Below, piece after piece: positions 1 to 13,000 of a stretch of DNA of 64,000 nucleotides. This DNA comes from Dysidea avara. Lineage: Eukaryota > Porifera > Demospongiae > Dictyoceratida > Dysideidae. A model generated the notes under the pieces. The model was not told the origin of the DNA. It saw only the letters and a program-made list of their open reading frames with translations, and ran no database searches. Each line of letters starts with the position of its first letter. Positions within the stretch are counted from its first letter, which is position 1. The stretch lies in the NCBI RefSeq assembly GCF_963678975.1, contig NC_089278.1, forward strand, positions 10,009,479 through 10,073,478, in the 5' to 3' direction. Made by a program: the position numbers and the translations under genes.

Positions 1-555
1 ACCCTGTTCTTAATAACAACACATGGTGAAACCTTGGATGATGCAACTTTCCGTTTCTTCCTACGAGACACCCTGTGGAGTTCATCAGAAGAAACATCAT
101 CCTCCTCTTCCAGCTCTGTAACAATAACACCAGAATGAGTCACAATTATTTCATTTGTATATAACTAGTGTTACAGTACCTGATATGTCCTCTCTCTTCT
201 TCATTTGCATTAGCCTAGCTCTCTTCTTGTCAGTTGGCCGGGGCTCACAGTGCTCACACATGTACTTATCTGGGACATTATTAGGGTCCACCTGCATGCA
301 TTCAATGTGCTGCCAGACGCTAGATGAGAGGGACTAGAAATAACCTTGATGACAATGTTATGCTTACCTACACCCATCACAGCAAATCATATAACCATCA
401 TCGTGCGTGAAGCCACTAAAACGTACAAGGGGAGAAACAATACTTCCCAAAACACTTTTCTCTCACGCTGTATAGCCTCCCTCAACATTTGCTTTAACGT
501 ACCAAATACATCTGGTGACGTATTCTTCGTTCGGGTCCCAATCGTCACCGCCCAT
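1..555 (-). CDS. KMT2E-like: KMT2E/MLL5-like PHD-finger protein, 5' part (partial)
   Basis: Four exons can be joined in one frame on the minus strand: 555-503, 415-368, 319-180 and 115-1 (open at the edge). The start is the ATG at 555-553. The product begins MGGDDWDPNEEYVTRC and goes straight into a PHD zinc finger (about residues 16-62) with motifs CICGFTHDDGYMICCDGC, VWQHIECM and YMCEHCEPRP, giving the Cys4-His-Cys3 ligand pattern. The block after it (TDKKRARLMQMKKRED) and the finger closely match the PHD of KMT2E/MLL5, which reads H3K4 methylation in chromatin. An acidic then basic stretch follows (ELEEEDDVSSDE, RRKKRKVASS). The SET domain expected in KMT2E would lie outside the window and is not seen. 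Junctions use GTACGT, GTAAGC and GTACTG donors. The family call is strong for the finger; which SET-family relative it is cannot be settled from this piece. Confidence 0.85.
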
Positions 556-1024
556 CCTAGTGATACATAATTAGAACATAAACAACAAAAGTTCTACGAT
601 ATGTTCAATTGTAAGCGATTTAAACGGTGAAAATATGTAGTACTGTTTTACTGGCGTAGTTTAGCAACAAAATTCAAGCGAGTAAGTGAATTAACAAGTG
701 TAGGACGCTAAAGGTCGCTCGCTATGCTAGAATAATTATTTCTGACTGCTATTTATGTTTATTAAATCACCGTACTGCTTACGTACTTTTAAATCAGCCT
801 TGGGTGCCCACAACAGCACGGATAGTTTTTTAAACTCATCGAACCTGCTCGTAAGTTTTTTTTCAACCGATTGCCGTTCAAAATTATTTACATTTGTGCT
901 TGTCCTAAAGTTGAATCTCCCGCTAGGAGTTTGTCTGGCTTCTCCATCATCAAATTAGCTAAAAACTTGTAGAGCAGAACAAAAGTGGATGCGTGGATCA
1001 TAATACCAGAATTATTGTAAAGCA
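556..1024. promoter_or_regulatory. Head-to-head intergenic region (probable promoters)
   Basis: The 469 bases between the divergent starts of the KMT2E-like gene (minus) and the matrix-protein gene (plus). No convincing coding exon is seen here; open frames in it have no family likeness. It must hold the 5' UTRs and promoters of both genes, possibly shared. No clear TATA box or other named element could be pinned down. Confidence 0.5.
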
Positions 1025-4000
1025 ATGCATTCGAACAGCATAGTTTTGCTAAGGCGAGTTTGTTTACTTGTTTGTGTAACCTTGGCGATATCGCCAGTTC
1101 AAAGCCAATGGACTGGATTTGTGAACAATCTAAGAGAAGATGTTGACTTTGCATGTCCTGGAAATGAAGCCATCATTGGAGTGGCTAGCGAGCACAGGTG
1201 AGCTTATGTCATTATTAGTTGCACGACATTTAGAAACAAAAGCCCCGCCTCCTTCTGCTCAAATATAATTTCCGTATTTTTATTCATTATCTCCGTATAC
1301 CTTTTCACTTTCTCTCATAGTCGTGGATTTGGTGACAGACGATGGGAGTTTTTGTGTGGCTCTGGCGGAGGTGTGGCGGGTGTGCTAACCTCCTGCAACC
1401 TTGAGGCGACCATTATTGAACCAACGCAAGAGGTCACCTACGACTGCCCAGGAAATGCCTACATCGGTGGATTCCAGAGCACGTTTGATGCGGCCACGAG
1501 TGACCGAAGATGGAGACCTTACTGTTGTACTCGACCACGAACTGCCTTAATTAATTGTGTGCAATCCCTGACCTGGGAGAACGTTGTTGGAGAACTCTTA
1601 AATTGGACAACCCCAGAACTCAGTGTTATCACTGGTCTTGAAACATTCTTTGATCCAGTAGTAAAGTAAGTCATGGCAGTAATTCCTTATCAATGTCTTA
1701 TCTTATATTTTACAATACTGTCAGTGATCGACGATGGAGATACCATTATTGTGATATTCAAGGTGATGCCATTGTTATTTAGTTTGTTATGTTGTGTTTG
1801 AATTTTCATTTTTTGTCTCAGTGGACTGTGGAGATCCTGGATTGCCTGACAACTCCGATCGACAAGGGGCTGACTTCTTGTTTACTGATACGGTTCAGTA
1901 CACCTGTAATAATGGATATTACCAGTCAAGTGGGGACAATAACTTGACTTGTCTTGACACGGGACTGTGGAATGGAACACTTCCTGTGTGCACAGGTGAG
2001 TGGATGTATTATATATGGGTGTTACTATTCAGTGGACTGGACTACTGGACTGACATATTTTTGGTTTTTGCACATTCTATGGTTGGATTTACGGAGTCTT
2101 GGTAGTAAACAGCCTTAGGGCACCTGCAGCCCACTTCTAAACGCTGAAGATGAACAGTGAAATATGCAAAAACTGTCTCTTAATAATTTCGCTACTGTTC
2201 ATGCCACTATACAACACTTATTCCTTACCCTGGTGTGTAGTAATTGAATGTGGCGGCAATAGTTAACCAGCAATCAACTAGCCAGTAGACAGTATCCTTC
2301 GAGTTATATCCTTACAGCAAGCTTGAGGAGCAAGCTAGTCTCGCCAGCATGGCCAGATCTCTATGTTTGCCTTTAGTTCAGTGCAGGGGCTTACCAATTA
2401 GAGGTTTTTCAGTATGGGTGTTTATAATCTTTAATAATTGATAAGCACTGATAAGCCTGGCCTGCACTGAAACAAAAATCTGGCAGCAATACTAGCTTGC
2501 TTGCTCCTTAAGCTTGCTGTAAGGATATACTGTAACTCGAAGGATATTGTCTACTAGCTAGTTGATTGCTGGTTAACTAATGCTGTCACTACACACCAGG
2601 GTAAGGAATAAGTGTTATATAGTGGTACGAACAGTAGCGAAATTATTAAGAGACGATTTTCACATATTCCACTGTTCGCCTTCAGCGTTTAGAAGTGGGC
2701 TGCAGGTGCCCTAAGGGTGTTCACTAGCAAGACTACGTAAATCCAACCATAGAATGTGCAAAAATCAAAAATATGTCAGTCCAGTGTTCCAGTCCAGTAG
2801 TCCAATACACTGAATAGTAACGCCCTATTTTATATATATATATGCATTGCATGCACACTCGTATCTACATGCAAAAGCATGTACACTACACTCACATACT
2901 GGATGCGTTCATACATGTTATACATTCTCTTACATATACCGACATGTACTACACATACTCAAAGAGACTTATACATCCCCCACTTATCATTCTTACCACT
3001 CTTACTATATAGAGTGCACTGATATTGCCAACTGTGAAGACATCAGATGTACTGATGAATTTGACCATGAGTGTTTTAGATGTCAATCTGAAAATGGTAC
3101 AGGATATGGAGAGTCAGGATACGTGAATGTTGTGTCAGAATGCCAACGTATGGTTCTACAAACATGGTTACATTATCATTTTTACCATATATCCTACAGC
3201 ATTGTGTTCATGGTTAATGCCATTTTGTTATCCTGGTGATTGCCTGAATGGGACAAACTCATGTAACTGTTCTCAAGGATTTGAAGGAGAAGACTGCCTT
3301 GACAGTAAGTAGCACCTTTTTGTCTATCAGAGAATTCACATATTCCATCTCTCAATCAGTCACTGATGTCCCGACTGTGATGAGCTGTCAGGCTACCATC
3401 AATGGTGCCTCTGGACAGTTTGCCTCTGTCATGTGTCTCAATGTATCTGATTTGGAGTTCATCAGTTTTTTGCCTACCCAAGTAGCTGCTACCTGGGAGG
3501 CTGTTTATCTACAGCCCAACCCTGCACCACGGCGACCAGCTTATGTGACTGGATTTAGTGTTGGTTTAGCTCACCTGTATGTGGAGGCCAATCTGTATAG
3601 AGCAGCCAGTAAGTCATCTCCTTATATGTCTAGTAGTAAACCTGTAATATTTGCACAGATCCAAATTTTGTTGTTTCAAGCAGCACACATGAGTGTAACA
3701 ATATTGTGGTCACTTCTGATTTACCACAAGAAGGACCATTAACTTGCAATGTGATGGACAACAATCTGTCATCGCATACATTTTTGCATGGAGACAGGTT
3801 AGTTAATATCCCTTGTACACATTAAACTTTTCTATTGTTTGATGAGCAGGTTTGAGCTGGTGGTGTATTCACAAAATGGAGGTTTTCTGGACATACTGAA
3901 CAGAGACACGTACATGACTACAAAGTACTACTACAATGGCAGTGCTGTGATGGGTAGCAGTCACTATCAGTTGGACCTTATGCCACCTTTTCATTGTGTG

Positions 4001-7000
4001 TTCCAACCTGTACCAGGTCCTAGTTGCACCCAGCCACTACTGTACATTGGAGATGAGTTGACAATATCAAATTTGACTACGGTTGTGTGGGGTGGCTGGG
4101 AAGATTCTCCTGCAGGAGTGGCAACCTACATGCTTGATGTATACCTGTTGGAAGAGATGGATGGTGAACTAAGAGAGCGAATTATGCCCAAGATTAATAC
4201 ATCACTTCATCAAAACTCTGGACTAGAGAGCTATTCTACTACAGTTTTGTTGCCACATGATGGGCCGTATTCATTTGTTATACAAGTGTCTGATGGTGCA
4301 GGCAACTTACAGTATGCTAGGAGGTTGCTATTGTTTGATGCAACCTCTCGTTTGACTGTCAACACCAATACCCCACTCAGAGCCACATCAGCTATTCCTC
4401 AGACTGGTTACATCTGGCAAAATTCCAGTGTGCCACTTGTTACTGTCACAGGCCAGGGTCATTTCTACAACACTAATTTGCAGACAAGCAACTGGCTGGC
4501 CCCTGTAGCAGACTTCGCTAGTGCTGCCATTGACTCGGCCTATGATCACCCCCTAAATGATGGCCAGTACCCCAGGAGTGGTACTAACAATGCACTGGGA
4601 GTGTTATCACTGGAATATGAAATTGTCATTGATCATGAAGGAGGACTGGCAAACACAAGTCTGGAAGTGCCCGTGAATTTCACCAATCAAATCAGTGATA
4701 TTACACTAGAGTCTGTTAGCTTTGACATTGCAGCATCTGATGGGGACAGTGCCAGGATCTGGTTCAAGGCAGTTGACTTTAAAGATCAGGAAATATATGA
4801 CTCACTAGTGGTACACTTTGACTCCTCTCCTCCAATGATCAGAGACCTGTGGCTGGAGTACAATGGAGAAACAGGTTTATTATTACACGGCAGTGCTGAC
4901 CTGACCACAATGGTAATCAGTTTTGAAGCCTGGGATGAACACAGTGGATTATGGTCTTTGGAATGGAGAATTGGAACATGGTATGGAGGTGATGACATAG
5001 GCTCAGGAAGAGCACCACTTCTCAACTTCACAACAGTGAGTTTTCAAATGTAGTGACTAACAATAAAATATAATTATACAGGATACTTGTGCTCCAGGAA
5101 ATTGCTTGTGTAACTCCCTTGACCACTGCTACTCACTGAGGCATCGTGTCTCCCCCTTATCGACTGACTTGATCCCCCTAACTGTATCACATGATACAGA
5201 TTATTTCATCACTGTTGTTGTTACAAACTGGGCCTACCTGCAGGCTGAGCTGACACAACAAATCACCATAGACACTACACCTCCTTTACGAGGGTTTGTG
5301 TTTGATGGGAGTACAACAGATGTTGACTACCAACAAGAACACACAGTGATAGCATGGTGGACTGGTTTCTTTGACAGAGAGAGCAGTGTTATGTTCTATC
5401 AGTATATTTTTGATGCAAGCTGTGCTGATGACACTATGTTTACTATCCCAGCATATCAAAATGTAAGCATCCACACTACACTGTATGTGACAGCTGTGTA
5501 CTTTATTTTGTGTAGGTTACCACCACTAACAGCACCACTGCTATGTGGACTGCTCCTGGGGAGGGAACATATTATGTAACTGTTGCTGCATTTAATACAG
5601 CTCTTCGTCACTCAGTCTCAGTATGTTCTGATGGTGTTATCATTGACAACACTCCACCTGATATTAATACTAACAGTCTTGTCATTGCTGGCAAACAGTT
5701 TGACCCAGCTGCAGAAATAAGCTACATTGTTGCAGAATATTCCCTCAACATCAGCTGGTCTGCCAGTGATAATTTCGGTGTATATGATTATTCAGTTGGC
5801 ATTGCAAGCTCAGATATGTTAGCTGCTACACCAGACTTGATCCCATTTCATACCACTACAAGACAACCCTTCATCTCATTGCACAGCAGTAACTTAACAT
5901 CTGGACAACAGTTTTATGTTGTCGTTACTGCAGAGGATCATGCCTTGCTGACAACTACAGCAGTGTTTGGGCCTATTGTGCTTGATACACGCCCACCTGT
6001 TGTAAATGGTACTGTGAGTGTTGACAGGGACAACAATATCATCACAGTGTCTTGGCCAATTGATTTGATAATAGATACCGAGCAAGTAGGACCTCTTACT
6101 GATTATGAGTATGCCATTGGTGAGTGTTTGTGTTGTGCAGGCATGTATGTGCGTTCGTTTACCTAAATGTACTTTATCATTACAGGTCGGACACCATATG
6201 GAACTGAGATACAGGAGTTCACTTCAATAGATGTCACAGATATGGCTGATTGTCCTAGTAACTATTACTGTATTATCATTGACACTACCTCACTACACTT
6301 ACTGGATGATCACACATATTATTTTCCTATAATAGTCACTAATGCAGCTGGACTGTCATCTATGGCATCCTCGGAGCTTTACACTCATGTATCTCATGCT
6401 CCAATCATTGACTTTGTATTTGATGTTGATCTATCAAGGATGTTTGATATCTCATCTGGTCGTAGTCTACAAATGGAAGACATTGATGCAGTAGTCACAA
6501 TAGACACCATTAGTGCTCACTGGGACTGTTGTGTTGATGGTGCGAGCTATACTGTTGGCTTAGGTTCCATGCCAGGGCTGGAAAATATTGTGAATTTTAC
6601 CACTCCCATGGACCAAGGCATGCACAGCTTTGTCAACATTTCACTTGGTAACTACAAAATGTACTATGTCACTGTGGTGGCCAGAAACAGCTTGGGATCT
6701 ACAAGAGCATCTTCAGATGGAGTGATGGTATTGCAGACTAGTGTACAGGATGTTCAGAGACTAGCCAGAGTACTGGATGGCTACAGCAGTGACAGTTCTG
6801 GTGTGGTGTATCAAGCTTCTCACACACATGCTGCAGCAAGATGGTTTTTCCCAACCACTGTTACACCGTTTGTATCTCACTACATGTGGGCTGTAATGGC
6901 CGCCAATAATGGTAACAGAGATGAACTAGTTATTGTGAAGGATTATGAAAATGTTGGAGACAATGGACAAGCGACTACTGCTGGACTTTCACTGATGACT

Positions 7001-10000
7001 AACCAGTTATACATCTCAGCTGTACAGGCCTGTCATTTATCTGATTGTTTAGCTCCAGTATATTCCAGTGGGTTTTATGTTGCTACAGCTCCAGTATCCA
7101 GCTCCATCTCATCAACATACAATCCTGCCACAGGTGTAGTGCAAGCTTCTTGGGAGCCATTTGAAGATCCAAGACTAGCGTATTATGAATGGAGCACCAG
7201 TGAAGAAATGGCGGGAACTAATCTGTTACTTCCATGGCAGAGAGTAGCTAGTGACGTCACTACATTACAATATGTTCTTGATGGTTACATCAGCTATAGT
7301 CCAGCACAAAGAATAGTATTTACCCTCAGAGGTGTCAATGTGGCAGGCTTGCAGGCGATCACATCAACTAGTGTTAGATGGTTAGTGAATGGAGAGGAAA
7401 TAGAACAAGACCAAGTTTTGTTTGAACCAACTGTTGTTTATGATGTACAAGAGAGTGATGTTAGCATGATTAGTACCACTGACTGGTCTGAGCTGGAGCA
7501 CTATGCAGTTGATCTACAAGATATTGACTATGTTGGCTCTAGTACTATACTCTATGCTTTCTGGCCTCAACTAAGATATCAAGTTTACTCGTGGTCTGTT
7601 TCAGAGAACAGCAGTTTTGAAGAGTGTGATTCTTTAGACAGCATCGCTTGTGGTAGTACAATTGCTAACTTTGTTGCTGTCGATGGACTCAACTTGACTC
7701 ATGGCCACACATATTACATTTGTGTTCAAGCTACCATTGATAACATTATTATTCCTAACACTGATTCAGTTTCGACACTCTTGACAGCATGCACTGATGG
7801 AGTCACTGTTGACCTAGCCCCACCCACTGCTGGATGTGTGCAAATTGTTGTACCAGAGTACAATGACGATGTAGAGTTGGGCAGTGCCAATGATGAGTAT
7901 GGTGGCAGTCCACCACAGGATGTGGCTTGTATGAATGTTGGAGGATTTCAGGCATCTAATTCAGAATTGGTATTGAAATGGGATGATTTTGCTGATGTAG
8001 AAACCACATACCATGTCAGAGCCATTACTCACTATGAATATGCTCTGGGTACATTTTCTTGTTTGTAGTAGTAGTACTGTATTGTTATGATGATTTGTTT
8101 GTAGGCACTGTTCCATGGGGAAATGACGTTGTGGATTTCACTGAAGTTGGTGTCACAAATCAGGCCGTGCTATCAGATCTTATGCTGACTTCTGGCCTCG
8201 AGTATTATGCAACAGTTAAAGGTATTGTCAATTATTTGTATAGTCAATAATGTTACTGTATATATACAAATTGTCTTTATACAGCTTATGATTTTGTGGG
8301 TTCTACGGCTCAAGCTACAAGTATGCCAGTCATTGTGGACACTAGTCCTCCCATCATTAACAGATTATGGATTGGTGAAATGTTTGACCATTCCCTCACA
8401 TCACTTTATAACGTTCGAGTCAGTTGGGACCCTATAGTAGATCCTGAAAGTGGTCTGGTGAGTATAGAATGGGCGATAGGTATGTAATATTAATTATTCT
8501 AATACAGCAGTCAGGTTGTTCTTGTAATGTACTAGGTTCTCAACCAGGCTGGGGTGACATCATAGCTTGGCAGCAAGTTAGTAATGACACTCACTCCTTA
8601 TCTACTGCAGAAATGTTGGATGTCAGTGATGGGCAAATGATCTTTGCCTCCATTTTGGTCAGTCACAGTTTATTCAAAATACATCTCGCACTTGCACTGA
8701 TACACCTATAGGCTATCAATAGAGCAGGATTGTCACAAGTGAAGAGTTCATTTGGTTACGTTATGGACACCACTTCCCCCTTGATGGAACAGGTTCTTGA
8801 TGGTGCCTACGGAGAAGACAGTGACTACTTGGAGGAGAGAACTTCCTTCAGTGCTCACTGGGTTGGATTTAATGACCCTCATTCTGACATATTGGAATAT
8901 GAGTGGGCAATTGGCAGTTGTACTGGATGTACTGATGTTCAGGGTTTTGTTTCAGTTGGCTTACTGACAGGTACAGTACAATCTTCTTCTACCTACAACA
9001 TTATTTGCTTTGTATAGAGTCAACCAGGGAAGGCCTTTCACTGATGGATGGACAGAAGTACTATACTACTGTGAGGGCTTGCAACTTGGCAGGGTTGTGT
9101 ACTATAGCTAGCTCCAATGGAGCTGTGGTGGATGGCTCCCCTCCCATTCCTGGGGTAGTACTAGATGGTTTAGATGGTACAGACATACAGTTCCAATCCT
9201 CGAAGTAAGTTGTTTGAAAATACCATGCATGAATTACTAGTGCTGTTGTTTATTGATTAAGGTACCATGTGACAGCTCACTGGACAGATTTTCATGATAC
9301 TCATTCAGGGATTGCCTATTATCAAGTTTATTCAGGATCAGTGCCTAATTCTGATGATGTTATTCCACCGTTCATTGTAGACTCCTCACAGACATCAGCA
9401 ACCATCAGACTTGCCATCCCGCTGGCTCCTGATACCACCGTCTTCACTACTGTAGTTGCTTTCAACGGTGCAGGTCTAAATGTAGCAGCTGTGTCAGATG
9501 GAGTTACCATCCTTACTGAAGCTCCTTTGATAGTAAATGACCCTTACATTGATGTCTCCTGGGCAGGGTCACTGTTGAGCGGTACACAATATGACCGTTC
9601 TCTGTTAAGACTTGTATCAAACTTTACTGACCACTCTAATACAATCAATCACTATTCATGGGCTGTATATTCTGATAGACAGATGTCTCTACCAACCCCA
9701 CTGTTTTTATCGTATATTGGTAACTATGCTACTTTTACTCATATCCATTTATCAGATGGACAGTCTTACTACGCTGAAATAGAGGCATGCAATGCTGCTG
9801 GACTGTGTTCAAGAGCTACTACACCGAGTTACCTGGTTGACTCTACACCTCCTAATGATGGTTACTTCGCTGTGCGCACTTCTTCAGTTGAGCAAATTGT
9901 GGGACGTGTTGAGACCATGACTTGGAGGAATAATCCTATAGCAGAGAATTCCAGATTGGGATTGTATTTTTCTGGGTTTTCTGATCCACATTCTGGCATT

Positions 10001-13000
10001 GCACACTACTACTGTTCTGTTGGAACTTCATACTCTTCTGCAGATCTAACTGATGGCTTTAAAATACTTGTAGTAGACCAGATTAATTCCCAAGGAACTT
10101 ACTTGACAAATGTAACTCTTTCTAGACAACTAAATTTGAATGAAATCATTTATATTTCACTGTGGGTTGAAAATGGAGTTGGTCTAAACAGCCGAGTGGT
10201 TCAAGGTAGCTTTACACTCACCTCTATCAGTAGCCTGGATGGTACTTTGGAATTGCGGAGGACGTCTACCTGTAGTATTGACAGCTGCGAGGGTCACTGT
10301 ACATGTGCTGCTCGTGGGGACTTGTGTGATGAAATGCCTACTTGTCAACCAACCAACATTAATGATCTACCACCAGATATGCATGTTAATGTGGTGGACG
10401 TAACACCTCAGATGCTCCATACCACTGATGATGGTAGCCTATTTACTGCATCCTCTAATAAGTTAGCCGCAAGATGGGAAGTGGCTTCACCAAGTACAGC
10501 ACAGTGGTTTGAATGGAGTGTGGGTACTGAAGGGTCTCCACCTGGCACTGGTCTGTTGGACGTCACAAGTGAACAAATTTGGTTCAACCCTGGAACAAGT
10601 CGGTCAGCAATCTTTACTGTATCCCCAGAGTATCCTCTCAATACTGGACAAAAATATGTTTTCCATGTACGTGTTTGGTACAACAGCACGTATAGTGCAG
10701 TGTTTAGTTCAGCTGGGGTTACGGTGGACCCAGTTGGGCCACAAATTGTGAGGGGATTTAGGACCAGAGAAGTGCGTACATTAGGATCAACAGCTGATGT
10801 GGACTACATCAATTCAGCATCAGCCATTGATCTCTACTGGTTTGGGGTGTTCTATGCAGATGCTGTCCAATACATTATGGCAATTGGAGATACCCCTGCT
10901 GGTAAGTAACGTAAAAAAGTACATTTATGTACTGTACTTTACCTATAGGATACAACATTCATGACTTCATCTCGTTGGATAGTGACACAGAAATGACAGT
11001 GACTGGGCTCAGTTTACAACAGAATCGATTGTACTATTCAACTATAATTGCTCACAACCCAATGGGAATGAGGGAAGTGTCCATATCAGATGGATTTGTA
11101 GTAGATACTACTACCCCTATTGCCGGTATTGTGCTAGATGGTTACTTGTACACAGACAAAGTAGCCCAGTCCAGCGGTGAGAATTACCTTGTCAGATGGT
11201 ATGGATTTGTGGACACAGAATCGACCATTGATCATTATGAAATAGCAGTTGGTGAACCAAGTAATCTTCCAGCTACCTTTATCAATGTTGGACTAAATCT
11301 GAAACACAACATTACCGGTCTATCACTTACTGAGGGATCATTATATCATGCTTATGTAGTTGCAGTGAATCAAGTTGGTATCACTTCTACTCAGCCAGTG
11401 ATTTCTAATGGTTTGATCATTGATAGTACCAGGCCTACTGGTGTTAACTGTACTCAACAATCCAATAACTTGTTGTTAAATCCTTCCTTTGACGGGCCTG
11501 AAATAAGTAATATCCATGGAAACTTAATTACAAATGATATTGCTTTGAACAGTTGGCAAAGTTCTCTTAAAGAAATTCAGGTGTTATCTGTGAACAATCT
11601 GTTAGCAGTCAGCGGACATTTCAGTCTTTTCATGGTTGGATCTATTTCCCAAACCATGAGCACTACACCTAATGTAGAGTACTTGATCGCATTCTATGTA
11701 CACAGGTGGAACAACAATGGTGATCTCTTGTCCGGCACAATAACTGCTCCTGGGCTAGACAGGAGATTTGATATTCTTCCTATGGTTACCACATGGACTA
11801 GAATATCTTACATGTTTACAGCCATGTCAAACACATCACTAATCACCATTAGCACTAGTGGTGACAGTCTTGGGTTTGCAATTGACAATGTAGAAGTGAC
11901 GTATTGTATGAACAGCAGTTCTGTAGTGGCTGCTTCTCCCATCATCAACTTGCCAGAAGCCATCAATATTGGTACTTCTAGGTACCTATCCAGTAGTACA
12001 ATGAGACTATATTGTAACTGGTATATTGAGGATTACGACAGTGGGATAGCTGAGTACCTGTGGGCTATTGGTACCACTCCAGGTGGTGACCAATTGATGA
12101 GGTACACATCCACTGGTAGTCAATCATGGGCAGTCAGTCCTGTGCTACACTTGCGTCACAACATGAGCTTGTTCATTAGTGTACTGGCATGGAATCATGC
12201 TGGGTTAGAGACACTGGTGCAGTCTGGAGAGTACATAGTTGACCTAACACCACCAGTGCTTGATGGCTCTTTGAAGAATACACAAAGTGATTTAGAACTG
12301 CATTACCAGCTAGCTGGTGCCTTATCTGTTGACTGGAGTGACTTTGTCGATGATGAAAGTGAAATCAGCTATTGCCTATGGGCAATTGGTAAGTGTACCT
12401 TGTAAGTTGTGTAGATTACATCTGTGACTGTCATTAGGATCTAGCCATGGTATTGATGATCTACAACCTTTCACCATGGTAGAGGGGACCACAGCCAACA
12501 ACACTGACCTTGTCCCAATCGGTGCTGTGTTCATTTCATTGACATGTACTAATCCTGGACTGTTACATACAACTGTTACTTCTGATGGTATAGTAACACT
12601 AAGCCTACCTCCTGACCACACCAGAGCAACATTGATGGTCTATAGCTCAGCTGACTCAACAGGATCCGTGTATGGAAATATGGACAATTATCTTCCTACA
12701 TCATCTCTGATTTTGAGTTGGACAGGATTTAGAGACTCCAACTCTAGCCAGCTGGAATACGAGTACAGGATATTTGAGTCTGATGGTACTGTCAATGATT
12801 GGGTTAATGTTGGGGCAAATCTACAAGTGTCACTATCAAATGTCAGTCTTATTGTTGATCAAGAACATCAAGTTGAAGTCAGGGCTAAAAATCCTGCTGG
12901 TTTAGTAAGCCAACCGATATCTGAAAACTTCACAATTTCCATGGAAATACCATTAGAAACAGGTACACTAATAGGGAATTATCCTCTAAGTTACAGTTAA

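Noticed and set aside
755-1154. Open frames upstream of the matrix gene on both strands
   Set aside because: No family likeness, and they overlap the signal-peptide exon of the real gene.
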